Part shown: positions 33,292 to 43,056 of the stretch, piece after piece | How the letters are laid out: every line of letters begins with the position of its first letter | How positions within the stretch are numbered: position 1 is the first letter of the stretch | From: Utricularia gibba | Lineage: Eukaryota > Streptophyta > Magnoliopsida > Lamiales > Lentibulariaceae | DNA length: 64,000 nucleotides | Reading direction: 5' to 3' | Assembly (NCBI GenBank): GCA_002189035.1 | Contig: CM007989.1 | Coordinates: 8,289,501 to 8,353,500 of the forward strand | Notes under the pieces: model-generated | What the model was told of the DNA's origin: nothing | Databases searched by the model: none | What the model saw: only the letters and a program-made list of their open reading frames with translations | Position numbers and translations under genes: made by a program

Positions 33292-33374
33292 GTCAGAAGT
33301 GGGATTTGAACCCACGCCCTCTCACGAGGACCAGAACTTGAGTCTGGCGCCTTAGACCACTCGGCCATCCTGAC
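33292..33374 (-). tRNA. tRNA-Leu (anticodon CAA)
   Basis: 83 nt on the minus strand, starting GTCAGGATGGCCGAGTGG and ending GGTTCAAATCCCACTTCTGAC. The 7-bp acceptor stem closes with one G-U pair. The anticodon loop CTCAAGT sits between a CCAGA/TCTGG stem and gives CAA. A long variable arm (TCCTCGTGAGAGG) is typical of leucine tRNAs. Internal A box (TGGCCGAGTGG) and B box (GGTTCAAATCC) are intact, there is no intron, and a T5 run lies a few bases downstream as the polymerase III terminator. Confidence 0.97.
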
Positions 33375-33519
33375 AATTTCTGTAACATTTTAGCTGTAAG
33401 ATCTAGTTAACTTTTACGTTACGCACGAGTCAACATGCAGGAAGAATAAAACTAATACGAGTACATCATCCCCACGCTTGCCTCTTCATTGTCTAAGACT
33501 TTCTGAGAGAGAGTTGAGA

Positions 33520-36500
33520 ATGGCTGTCGAATTTAATCGGAGTGTGTCAAGGGAAGAAGCAGCAATGCCTGAAATTACTGAAGCACCGCCCATGCCGGAA
33601 TGTCACCCGCAACGGCGCCGGAACTCACTTTCTAGCAGCATGTTACCTGCTTTTGGAACTGCCGTGACTGAAGACGCACTGGAACTCAAAAGACTTGTTA
33701 TCGACCCTTATAACAGAAGATACAGGTAATAACTTTTATAAGAACCATACACAGATATTCACAGACTGAGGCAAGTAGTATTTTCACTGAATATTTATGG
33801 CAGATGGACATAACTTACGGTTCTTTCCTGAGAAAAATAGGATCAGAACAATGTTTTCCTTGGTGGTTCTCCTCTAAAATTTGAATCTGAAAACCAGGGT
33901 TCTAGGCTGAAAGATTTTTTTTACGAAGATAAGCCGGCCAAAGATAATCCTTTCATGCTTATCATTTCAGAAAGAACTAGAAAGCCAAAGAAGGCATAAG
34001 CCAAAAGAGAAAGTAATTGCATCAGCTGAAAAATTCATGTGCAGAAAGAAAAATCACATGTTGAGTTTCACATTAAAATTTCATGAAAGCATTACCTTTT
34101 TTTATGGAATGCAGGTTGTGGCGGACATTTCTGGTGGTTCTTGTGGCATACTCATCATGGTCGTCTCCGTTCGAGCTAGCATTCAAGCGGATGTCCACCA
34201 GTACACTCAAGTACATTGATCTGGTGGTTGATGGCTTCTTCCTAATTGATATTATTCTCAATTTCTTCGTTGCATACTTGGACAAATCAACTTACCTGCT
34301 GGTTGATGATCATAAGAAAATAGCCATGAGGTAAAATCCACACTCTTAGGTCCTCCTCTTTTACTTAGACCAACGACTTGCCATGGTTTTCCAGGTACAT
34401 CACACGTCTTTGGTTCCCCATGGATGTGGCCTCAACTTTACCATTTCAGATGATATACAGAATATTCACTGGGAAAATGCATAGTTCTTCTGCTTTGGGC
34501 ATCCTTAATTTGCTTAGGCTGTGGCGGTTGAGGCATGTCAGTGAACTTTTCTCTAGGTATGTACCCATTTTTAACTGAACGTTAACATCAACAAAAATCC
34601 TCTTCAATCAAAATGGAGTAGCCTCAACTAAATAAATCTACCACTTTACTTGTACCAGGCTGGAGAAGGACACACGCTTCAGTTACTTCTGGACAAGATT
34701 ATGTAAATTAGCATGTGTAAGTACCGCTTCCATAGTGCTTGATCTCCATTGTTACATTTTGATTGCATCCGAGCCTGAAGAGAAGATTGGACAAAATTAA
34801 CACAATTTTAAGCTCTAATGCTATGTGACAGGTCACAGTGTTTGCAGTGCATACAGCAGGCTGCTTATACTTCTGGCTGGCAACATATTACCGCAGTGCG
34901 GAGGAGACATGGATTGGAGCTGAAGTGCCCGACTTTAAGACTGCAAATGTCTGGTTGGTATATACCTATTCCATGTATTGGGCAATCGTCACCCTATCAA
35001 CAACAGGATATGGCGACCTGCATGCTGTCAATACTGGGGAGAAAGTTTTCTCCATATTTTACATGCTTTTTAACATTGGTCTCACAGCCTACATAATTGG
35101 CAACATGACCACTCTTGTCGTCCACAGATCTGTTCAAACTCATGCCATGGTAATAATCTCATCTCTCACAATTGTATATCTTTTCCTCTTCATTTCCTAG
35201 AAATAAGATTGAGTCACATTAATATGCGATTTTGTAGAGAGATGCGATTAATAATATCCTATATTACACAAGGAAGAAAAGGCTTCCAGTAGGACTAAAA
35301 GAGCAAATGATAGCACATGCAACACTTAAATTCAGGACAGCAGAACTTCAACAAGAAGAAGTACTCGAATGCCTTCCAAAAGCTATAAGAACAGGCATTG
35401 CTCAGCATCTTTTCTGTTCTATAGTGGAGAATAGCTACCTCTTCAAAGGAGTGTCCACCGACTTTATAGTCCAGCTGGTAATAGTATTCCCACTCAATTA
35501 CACCACTAAGCATGCACACTACTATTTATGAGCCTGTGTCATTGGATTTGTATAAATCATAGCATCAAAAACAATATAAGTTGCCAATACGTTTTTACTG
35601 TAATTCCTTTGTTAACCTTCACAATCCAATTGCACAGATATGAAGATAACTTGAAAGGGCAGTCATTTAGTGCTCATTTGTCTGGCAGGTCACTGAGATG
35701 AAAGCAGAATATTATCCACCCAAAGTAGAAATTGTCATAAAAAATGAGATACCGACAGATTTCTACATCATAGCATCTGGAGCAGTGGTAAAAAAATAAA
35801 AAAATTATTATATGCACAGCACTCACCATGAATTCTCAAATGCTTTGTAACTGCAGGATGTTCTGAAACAAAGAAATGGAACGGAGCAGGTATTTGTTCT
35901 TCCATGCAACATCAGCGTAGAAAAAATAGTCAACAAAATTCTGATGCGTGTGCTTTTCTTATGATCGCTACATCCTTTTCATTTTCCTAGGAATAGACCT
36001 TATGCATACAGAAACTCTTAAAGCCTGCTAAAAAAAAGTGAGGGTGATTTCCAGGTCTTATCAAGTTTAGAGTCTCCCAATATGGTCGGAGAGCTTGGGG
36101 TCATCTTTAACATTCCCCAGCCTTTCACCGTCAGAACAAAGAGACTTACTCAGGTTATTGGGGGTACCCACAATCATTTCAAGCAATTAGTGCAACTACA
36201 TGGTGAGGATGGGGCCATCATCTTCTCAAATTTCCGTGAGGTCAGAATCCTAACAGCATAACTAGACAAACATTGCTGGTAGCCTCAAAGAAAGTAGATC
36301 AAATACCTCTTTTGCCTGTAGTTCTTCCTCTACCAGACGCAATTCCGTTCTATACGTCAATGTACATACAAACATCCAACTAATGTATCTGATTTCAGCA
36401 CTTGAAGAGCTTAAGAGAGGATGAGTTAGAGGAGGTGCAGTTCATAGCAGAGTTGCTCCATGAATCAGACGCTGTGTTCTCCATCCGTGAAAAGGTTCGC

Positions 36501-37300
36501 CATCATCATTTAAATTCATTGCACAACAATATTGAAAAAACTGTCATCCTAGGATTTGCAAGGTGGTTTATTTGCATTTTTTCAGGCTATAGAATCAATG
36601 GAGGAAATACAAAATCTTGAGCAGCATCCCCAGACATTGAACAGTAAGCAGGCATCGTATATTAGCTCCTTTCTGTATTAAGGAATATTACAATTCGCTA
36701 TATAAAGAGTGAATAGTAAGCAAATGGACCATAATTTAACCATAATATCTCCAGCTGATGTTGAATTGACTCTCCATATCACTTGAAGGGGAAACCTCAA
36801 TGCTCCAAGTATTTCTCTGATCTTATAAAATGTCCAAGACGAAAAGTTTCCAGCTAGATGTTTTTCCTCTTTTGCAGTGAAGGAAGAATCAATATCTCAA
36901 AATGGAGATGCAATTTCAATTAGGAGACTTACAAAGATCGACACACAAGACATGCCACCAATAAGAGTCATACTTCATGGACACCATCCAGAGGTCACAG
37001 GAAAAGAGGCAGATGGAGGGAAATATGCCCATGTTCCCGATTCATTGGAAGAGCTTCTGTTCTTAGCAGGTGACTGTTCATGTAATTACAATGATACATC
37101 TTGGCACCACTGAGCACTTGCATAAGTTGAAGCTTTCATTAGCTAAGTTTTACAAGCATGCAGATGTTTTGACGTCCCTTCACTTTCTTGGTACAGAAAA
37201 AAAGCTGGGTAAACGAGGACAAAAAGTAGTGATGGTTGATGGTTCTCAAGTTGAAGACACATGTGTTCTAAGGGACAACGACCACTTGTACATCATATGA
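33520..37300 (+). CDS. KC1: Shaker-type potassium channel subunit, KC1 (KAT3)-like
   Basis: Thirteen exons: 33520-33725, 34115-34330, 34395-34556, 34659-34716, 34832-35149, 35238-35477, 35689-35787, 35857-35889, 36055-36240, 36399-36494, 36586-36643, 36878-37069 and 37197-37300, giving 655 residues with consistent phases. The N-terminus has [10 protein letters not shown], characteristic of AtKC1. Six membrane segments follow, with basic S4 ([14 protein letters not shown]) and the pore TTGYGD at 271-276. A cyclic-nucleotide-binding-like domain ([37 protein letters not shown]) follows. The ankyrin block of AKT channels is absent, and the protein ends in a KHA domain ([17 protein letters not shown]). 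KC1 is a silent plasma-membrane subunit that joins AKT1 or KAT1 and shifts their gating to prevent potassium loss in roots. The start at 33520 is preferred to 33478 because it matches the family length. Confidence 0.94.
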
Positions 37301-38105
37301 ATACAAGAAAATGTCTCCAGTAGGTTGATGAGGGAGCATAAACAGGTCATCAAGATATCCATCAGTATTATTATAGTGTAATTTACAATGCCTCTGACTC
37401 ATGGAGACAATTGTTGCTGGTATGAAGAGGAATAACACGAACTCAAACCTTAGAGAGTAACTGCTGCCGCTATTCACCACATCAAAAACATCAACACGGA
37501 ACTCGCTCAGATAACAAGCAGAACCATAAATGTAGAAATAAATAGCTAGTATGGCATCTGTACATTGCAGCTTGCACATTTTGAGAGAGAACCTATTCAC
37601 ATGATTTCAACAGAACTGAGTCAGTGTACAAAAACATCACAACCGTTTCACTACAGATTTGAACGCTAAGCATACTGATATCAGAAACCAGAGAAACGCG
37701 ATTCCCTCTGATATCGCCGGACCAACTGAAACCTAAACCAGCGAGAGCAGAATCCCATCTAAACAAAAAAATAACACCCAGAAACACTACAATCGCAGAA
37801 AACCACGCTCATTCACTCCCTTGTATCCTGGATATAAACCGTCGTAAACCTGCGAAGAATCTTGAGATTCCACCGCAGACGCAGGACGGAGCTCCGCCCC
37901 CGGGGCTTGCATTGACGTCGACGTGTCTTGCTGATCGATTCTCGCGGGAGGAAATGTGGCGCGCTTCTGAAGGAAAAAGGTATATATTGTGGGCCCACAC
38001 TATGCAAGCGCCGACTGCTGTAACGAAGTTATCAGACAGGGACTGGGCAAGGATGCGACAAAATGAGTCAGAGGCTTCAGGTTCTTAACCAGTGGGTTGG
38101 GTTGA
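37301..38105. other. Convergent 3' region, KC1 and SUVH
   Basis: 3' flanks of both genes. Open minus frames around 37600-38000 have no recognisable domains. Confidence 0.45.
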
Positions 38106-41100
38106 TTAGTACAGTCTGCCTGTGCATTGCGCAGCTCCACAGAAGCATTTCTTCATCTTGATGTTCCCCTCGGAATCCGCAATCTGCCCCATGGAGTAGT
38201 TGTAGGAATACGTTAGTTCCTGCAGGGGAGGAATATTTTCAAGGGCAAACAGCATGATGTGTGGCATTCGAGTGTCGTCGTGATCATAGAGCACGTTTTG
38301 GGCATAGAGATTGGGCAGGCAGCTGTGGTTAATGAATCTCCCCACGTTGCCATACTCCGCTGCATCGATCGTGAAGCCTCCATCCGTCTTTGAATCAAAA
38401 GCTTCACCTCCATGATGGCTGGGAGGAGGGGAGTCCGCGGAGTTGCTGCCAATGTCGAAGAGGTATTCATCGTTGCCAACCCTTTCTTCAGCTTCCCTGT
38501 CTTCAAGAAGCTCTCCTGCATACTCGCATATGAAACTCCCAGAAGGTATGGAGCTCAAGGCCCTCACTCCCCAGCCTCTGGACTCTGTCTTGAAGATCTC
38601 TAGCTGACATTTGATGCCACGTTGGGTAACCCGGTTGTAGCAAGATGGTGGGCATCCACATAGTGGACCACATTCATATACCAGGGGTTTTGTCTCAACT
38701 AGAGCGCCGTTACGGTTGTATGGGATGTTACCATCATTCATGACGGCGCATCGGCATTTTTTTGAGTCAGAGCATCTTCCTGTACAGTCACAGCCAGGAA
38801 GGGGAATTGGATGGAACCATTCAGGATACTTTATCTTTGGGACATAGTTGAATGGAGCAGGCTTCTCGTCAGTCAGCGTATTGACAGCAGATATAGGAAA
38901 GGGCTCCTGACCTTGAGAAATATCTTCAACACAAACACCAGGCTGGATTTTAGACTTGCCTGATTTCCTCAATTGTTTCCATGCAAGTTCAGGCTGACCT
39001 GGATTCCTCCTCATTTCAAACATGAAGACCTGCTTTCCATGAGGCCCTGTTTCTGTCCAATAATTCTTGACTGTGTAAAGGCCGTCATAAACATAAGTGG
39101 TAACCACCTTTGGTTTGGGGTCCAGTGGATCGACCCTGGTCTCCTTCCATCCCCGAATGACACGGACTGGAGTCTGCGTAGATATGCTATTCCTTAAAGC
39201 CAAATTTCCCTTTTCAAGCTTCTGATCTTCAGGCCTCATTTTGGCCTTTCCAACAACATTTCCTCCTTGGCCAGAATATATTAATACATCCGCATTTTCA
39301 ACATCATCTGCATATGCCCCGGAAGCAACCACGCTAACAGCAACCGGTACTCCATTCAGTTTGATACTATCTATACCACTTTGAAACAGGCGATGAATAC
39401 CAACAATTGCAAGCTCCACCCTGTACTGAAATTCATCCCCAACTTCAACACCAGGAACTTCGCCCAAGTAGACCTTGTCTGTGTTAACTCCCTTTCCTTT
39501 TTCTTTAATCATTGTTGTTGCTTCCAGATCAATCCTTCTCTTTTTCTTCAACCCAGGTTTCCTTTCATTGTCTAGCAAAGAGTGTGCTTCTTCCTCATGC
39601 ATTAGCTTTCGGCAAATAGCACTGAACAACCGAAGAGTGTATCTCACATTGTTGCGGGCATCATTGCAGCCAGAAGCACTTTCACCAAAAGGTGGCAAGC
39701 TAACTTCAAAAGATCCCTGCTTGCTTTTGGATGGAGATTGCTTATCATAACCAAGACTCGGATCATTTGTGAGCACCAAAGCGCCAGAACTTGCTCCATC
39801 ATCATTGAAAGTGCGCACTTGCTTTTTCTTCTTCAGTCCTGAAGTCTCAGATTTAGGAACACTTTTCTTTGCAACAGGTTTAAGCTTCATTCCTGAAAAC
39901 AACTTGTGTTTCAGCTTCTTTTCTGTGGACTTGCATTTATCATGTTTCTTTTTTCTTTTTCTCCATGGACAATGGGGTGCAGCCATTAGGCACTGCACAA
40001 TTTCCCTGCCTAATTCATCTGATCTCACTTCATCACTCTCCCCAGGTGAACAGTGATAATCATTCTTCTCAACCACTGACATGTACGCGGAAACAGGCAA
40101 TATGTCGAGCGCACCCTCATTACAGGCACCATGATCTTCATTCCCTGTCACATCTAAGGAACTACGAAATCGATGTGCATCAGGGTCTTCAGGCAACACA
40201 GCAGTATTCATCGTAACGTCACACGAGGGAGAAGTTATTGACTTATGCCGCTGTGACACATTTTGCTGATGGTTTATCCCACTTGCTCCACCATCAGAAT
40301 TAATTACGTTTACCTTCCGTTTCCTCCATGGACAATATGACTCAGCCATCAGGACTTGAACATCCTCTCTTTTGGAGCCAATTTTTAGTACTGAATCATC
40401 AGTTGAGTTAATCTTTTCCATCGGGAAAACCACAATCTCCTTTCCCTTGGATCTTTCAGTTGCCTCAGACCCTGCAGCAAAACCTTCTTCATGCATGGTC
40501 CCCGAATTGCAAACATCCCTTTTTTGTTCTGTCTTTAGGCCACTGGTTTGGGGGTCAGTTTTGCATTCAGCTGAGCTTGTTCCCCCTGACTCAACTGCGT
40601 TCCGGAAATCACTTACCGAAGTTTCAGTGAGTTTTACTTGAACTGGAACAAGAGAATCGCCACCACAGTGTGGAGGGAATTCCCGAATAGCAGAAACTTT
40701 TCTGCTGGAGTATTTGCTCTTCAACATGCTGAAGTCGATTGAGGAATTGCCTGCTATAGCCTCTTCATCAACAGAAAAATCAATTTTACGGTTTTTCACC
40801 CCATCAACTTTGTTAAGTCCATATTTAGCATCCAATTCTGAACAATCACCTAAAGAACCATCAATCACAGAGGCTGTAGCACATTCGACCGCTGTTGGAA
40901 AAGTAGCCTTATTTTGTGCAGCTGCTTTATCTGACGGGCGTTCAACAACAACAGCAGAGTCCTGGAAACCCACAACATCTTGTTGATTTGATGTTTCTTT
41001 CTGAGATATGAAAGGGTTGATGACTCCAATTTTCGTAACACCATCAGATGGATTTCCAGGCGGCGCAGACTCCATTCTATATGCTGCCCCTGAGAGGCGA

Positions 41101-41336
41101 AGATCATCAGCCACAAACTTCACATTTTTCACTCCACTAGCATGTAAGGTCCCATCACCTCCACTGCTGCCATCCTCAACAGGTTTGAAATCTTTCATGA
41201 CAGAGTTGCCACACCCAGGGGGAAACTCCCGCTTTGCATTTACTTTCCTGGGCTTGTATCTGGGGGCAAAAACAATTTCCGAAGCCCTTTTTTCGGAGAT
41301 ATCACTAGAGCAGCTATCATTTGCCAGGGACGCCAT
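38106..41336 (-). CDS. SUVH5/6-like histone H3K9 methyltransferase
   Basis: One exon of 1076 residues from the Met at 41336 (MASLANDSCSS); the frame runs on to 41450, but that part looks like leader. The long N-terminus carries two copies of a RKVSAIREFPPHCG-like block and two CPWRKRK blocks, a pattern of SUVH5/SUVH6 proteins. An SRA/YDG domain (about 620-800; EVPGVEVGDEF, AIVGIHR, VVASGAYADDVENADVLIYS) binds methylated cytosine. Pre-SET (PGCDCTGRCSDSKKCRCA), SET (GWGVRAL, FICEYAGELL, RFINHSCLPN, ELTYSYNY) and post-SET (CFCGAAQCTGRLY) follow complete. The NHSC and ELTYSY motifs form the SAM and lysine pocket. The enzyme deposits H3K9 dimethylation at silent DNA, coupled to non-CG methylation. 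Lack of introns in the coding region is usual for this clade. Confidence 0.94.
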   Translation of the reverse strand: MASLANDSCSSDISEKRASEIVFAPRYKPRKVNAKREFPPGCGNSVMKDFKPVEDGSSGGDGTLHASGVKNVKFVADDLRLSGAAYRMESAPPGNPSDGVTKIGVINPFISQKETSNQQDVVGFQDSAVVVERPSDKAAAQNKATFPTAVECATASVIDGSLGDCSELDAKYGLNKVDGVKNRKIDFSVDEEAIAGNSSIDFSMLKSKYSSRKVSAIREFPPHCGGDSLVPVQVKLTETSVSDFRNAVESGGTSSAECKTDPQTSGLKTEQKRDVCNSGTMHEEGFAAGSEATERSKGKEIVVFPMEKINSTDDSVLKIGSKREDVQVLMAESYCPWRKRKVNVINSDGGASGINHQQNVSQRHKSITSPSCDVTMNTAVLPEDPDAHRFRSSLDVTGNEDHGACNEGALDILPVSAYMSVVEKNDYHCSPGESDEVRSDELGREIVQCLMAAPHCPWRKRKKKHDKCKSTEKKLKHKLFSGMKLKPVAKKSVPKSETSGLKKKKQVRTFNDDGASSGALVLTNDPSLGYDKQSPSKSKQGSFEVSLPPFGESASGCNDARNNVRYTLRLFSAICRKLMHEEEAHSLLDNERKPGLKKKRRIDLEATTMIKEKGKGVNTDKVYLGEVPGVEVGDEFQYRVELAIVGIHRLFQSGIDSIKLNGVPVAVSVVASGAYADDVENADVLIYSGQGGNVVGKAKMRPEDQKLEKGNLALRNSISTQTPVRVIRGWKETRVDPLDPKPKVVTTYVYDGLYTVKNYWTETGPHGKQVFMFEMRRNPGQPELAWKQLRKSGKSKIQPGVCVEDISQGQEPFPISAVNTLTDEKPAPFNYVPKIKYPEWFHPIPLPGCDCTGRCSDSKKCRCAVMNDGNIPYNRNGALVETKPLVYECGPLCGCPPSCYNRVTQRGIKCQLEIFKTESRGWGVRALSSIPSGSFICEYAGELLEDREAEERVGNDEYLFDIGSNSADSPPPSHHGGEAFDSKTDGGFTIDAAEYGNVGRFINHSCLPNLYAQNVLYDHDDTRMPHIMLFALENIPPLQELTYSYNYSMGQIADSEGNIKMKKCFCGAAQCTGRLY

Positions 41337-42126
41337 CGGCTCTCGTAAAATTCCTTCAACTCCAACCAGCCTCACAATTCCAAAAAAATGTAGAGCAATC
41401 AAAAAATATGAGGTTAAAAATCTAAAACATAGAAGGAACCATTTCTTCAATTCTCAAGAAAGCATTCGCCCCGTCCGTAAATACAAGCACACGCACACAA
41501 ACACCCAGCGATGGAAAAAGGTCCGAAGAAAAACTCCCTGTAAAAGCCTTGGCATTCCGCTACTGCGAATAGGACAAGGCTGAAAAAATCAGATCTCGAA
41601 TCAGAAAAATACAGCGAAAAAGATCGTAACTACTACCAGGATCCATAATTTCACCATCAAAATCCTCGCTGCAACCATCATTCGCAACATCAGAATGTCC
41701 GCACAATCATATATCGATGGAGAACACGCGGGATTCCCTTCGCTTCTCAGTTCCCGCTTTTTCTCCACCAAGCCGTGGAACATTTGGGCGAACTCCGGCG
41801 CTGGTGCAATGGAAAAATCCATTTTTTTAATTGTTTCTTATATTTTAATCGGTTTTTTATAATGATTTGACTTGTGGGGCCCATATTTGGGCCTGTTTCC
41901 ATTAGATAGCCAGCCCACTATTGAATTGGGCCGCCTACAGTTCAATTGGAAACCCAAAATTGAACTAACTACAATTTATTACAACAAAAGGTCATAACTC
42001 GGACTTCACTAACTGCATCCTGCATGGCTCCTGCACGCTGCACATCAGCTTAACCCGCACACGCCGCCGCATCCCTCCAAGCACTTCTCCATCCTCCCAC
42101 CATCTGCAACGCTCACCGATTCCATG
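41337..42126. other. SUVH promoter and leader
   Basis: A leader open frame (41822-41601, minus) has no known domain and is probably untranslated. The rest has no gene signal. Confidence 0.45.
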
Positions 42127-42453
42127 TCAAATCGAAACCATGTGAAAACTCAAGAGTCGGCGCAAAGAGAAGAAGGGTGTTTTTTTGTTTCCTTCACCTG
42201 AGGCAAGTGCAACGCAGTGCTCCAGTAAGCATCCGATCTGGCAGTAGTACTGGTAGTCCTGAGGCGAAGCAGAGATGCAGTTGTTGATGCAAGGGTAAGA
42301 GCAAGCGAATCTGTCTGCGTACGTTTTCTGGCTGCCCAGGAAGCAGGTGTTGTAGCAGCCACCCAGGCATGTATATCCCTGCGCCGCCGATCCGGGAATC
42401 GTGGCAGCGGCGGCGAGGATCATCAGCAACGCTGCCGCTGCTCGCGTGGCCAT
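42127..42453 (-). CDS. Secreted Cys-rich peptide, thionin-like family
   Basis: An open frame of 108 residues. A clear signal peptide (MATRAAAALLMILAAA, cleavage probably after GSAA) precedes a short mature domain with nine cysteines in three blocks: C-x3-C-x3-C, C-x3-C-x3-C and C-x3-C-x4-C. Small secreted plant proteins with CxxxC pairs in alpha-hairpin order are grouped as thionin-like. They are thought to act in defence or in the apoplast; no activity can be inferred here. After the last cysteine the frame continues as a basic tail; a possible donor (TCAG/GTGAAG) just after HCVALAS suggests the real C-terminus may come from a further exon. An overlapping frame on the same strand is a shadow. 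Confidence 0.55.
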   Translation of the reverse strand: MATRAAAALLMILAAAATIPGSAAQGYTCLGGCYNTCFLGSQKTYADRFACSYPCINNCISASPQDYQYYCQIGCLLEHCVALASGEGNKKTPFFSLRRLLSFHMVSI

Positions 42454-43056
42454 GCCGTGTTCGATGCTGAGTAATGGGGTTGTTTGTAGTAGTAATATAG
42501 GCGATGAGAGCCAACCACTTTAGGTGATTAATTAAACCTGTGCATTTAATGGGGTTCTTCCGTTACATCTGCCTTCAGAGAAGACCAACGGGGATGCAGC
42601 AGTAGAAGCCTTGAACATTCTACGCATAATCGATGGAGTAGCCTTGGCGAACGTTTATGGGATGGGATGTCGTCTTCACTCATCACTGTTGCCGCCCCAA
42701 GGACAAGGGACACAAGTACTTCTCAAATAAGAGAGAGATGGTTTAATGGGTGCCACTCCAGGTACTGCTGTTCTGACATCTTATGTACGGCTGAGGTTAA
42801 AATCTCTCAGAATTTGATGGGATCATTTCACAGATGTAATTGTGATCATGGAAGTGGAGAATGACAGTTGGGGAATCCGCCCAGCTTCACTTCTGATATC
42901 TTGATGAAGGCTGTGGAGAGTGTATTCTCAGTTCTGGTAGGGGAATGCCAAATGAATTATTATTCCAAGTTCTGAGTGTTTGACTACATCAGCCTGATAC
43001 AGGATGATTCCGTTTAGAGATGAAGAACAAAGACTGTGTTTGATTGAACATTTGTT
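42454..43056. other. Intergenic, nothing recognised
   Basis: Promoter of the Cys-rich peptide gene and 3' flank of HEXO1. No coding signal was found. Confidence 0.45.

Noticed and set aside
39769..41583. Long plus-strand frames opposite the SUVH gene
   Set aside because: Shadows of the 1076-residue minus-strand frame; no domain of their own.
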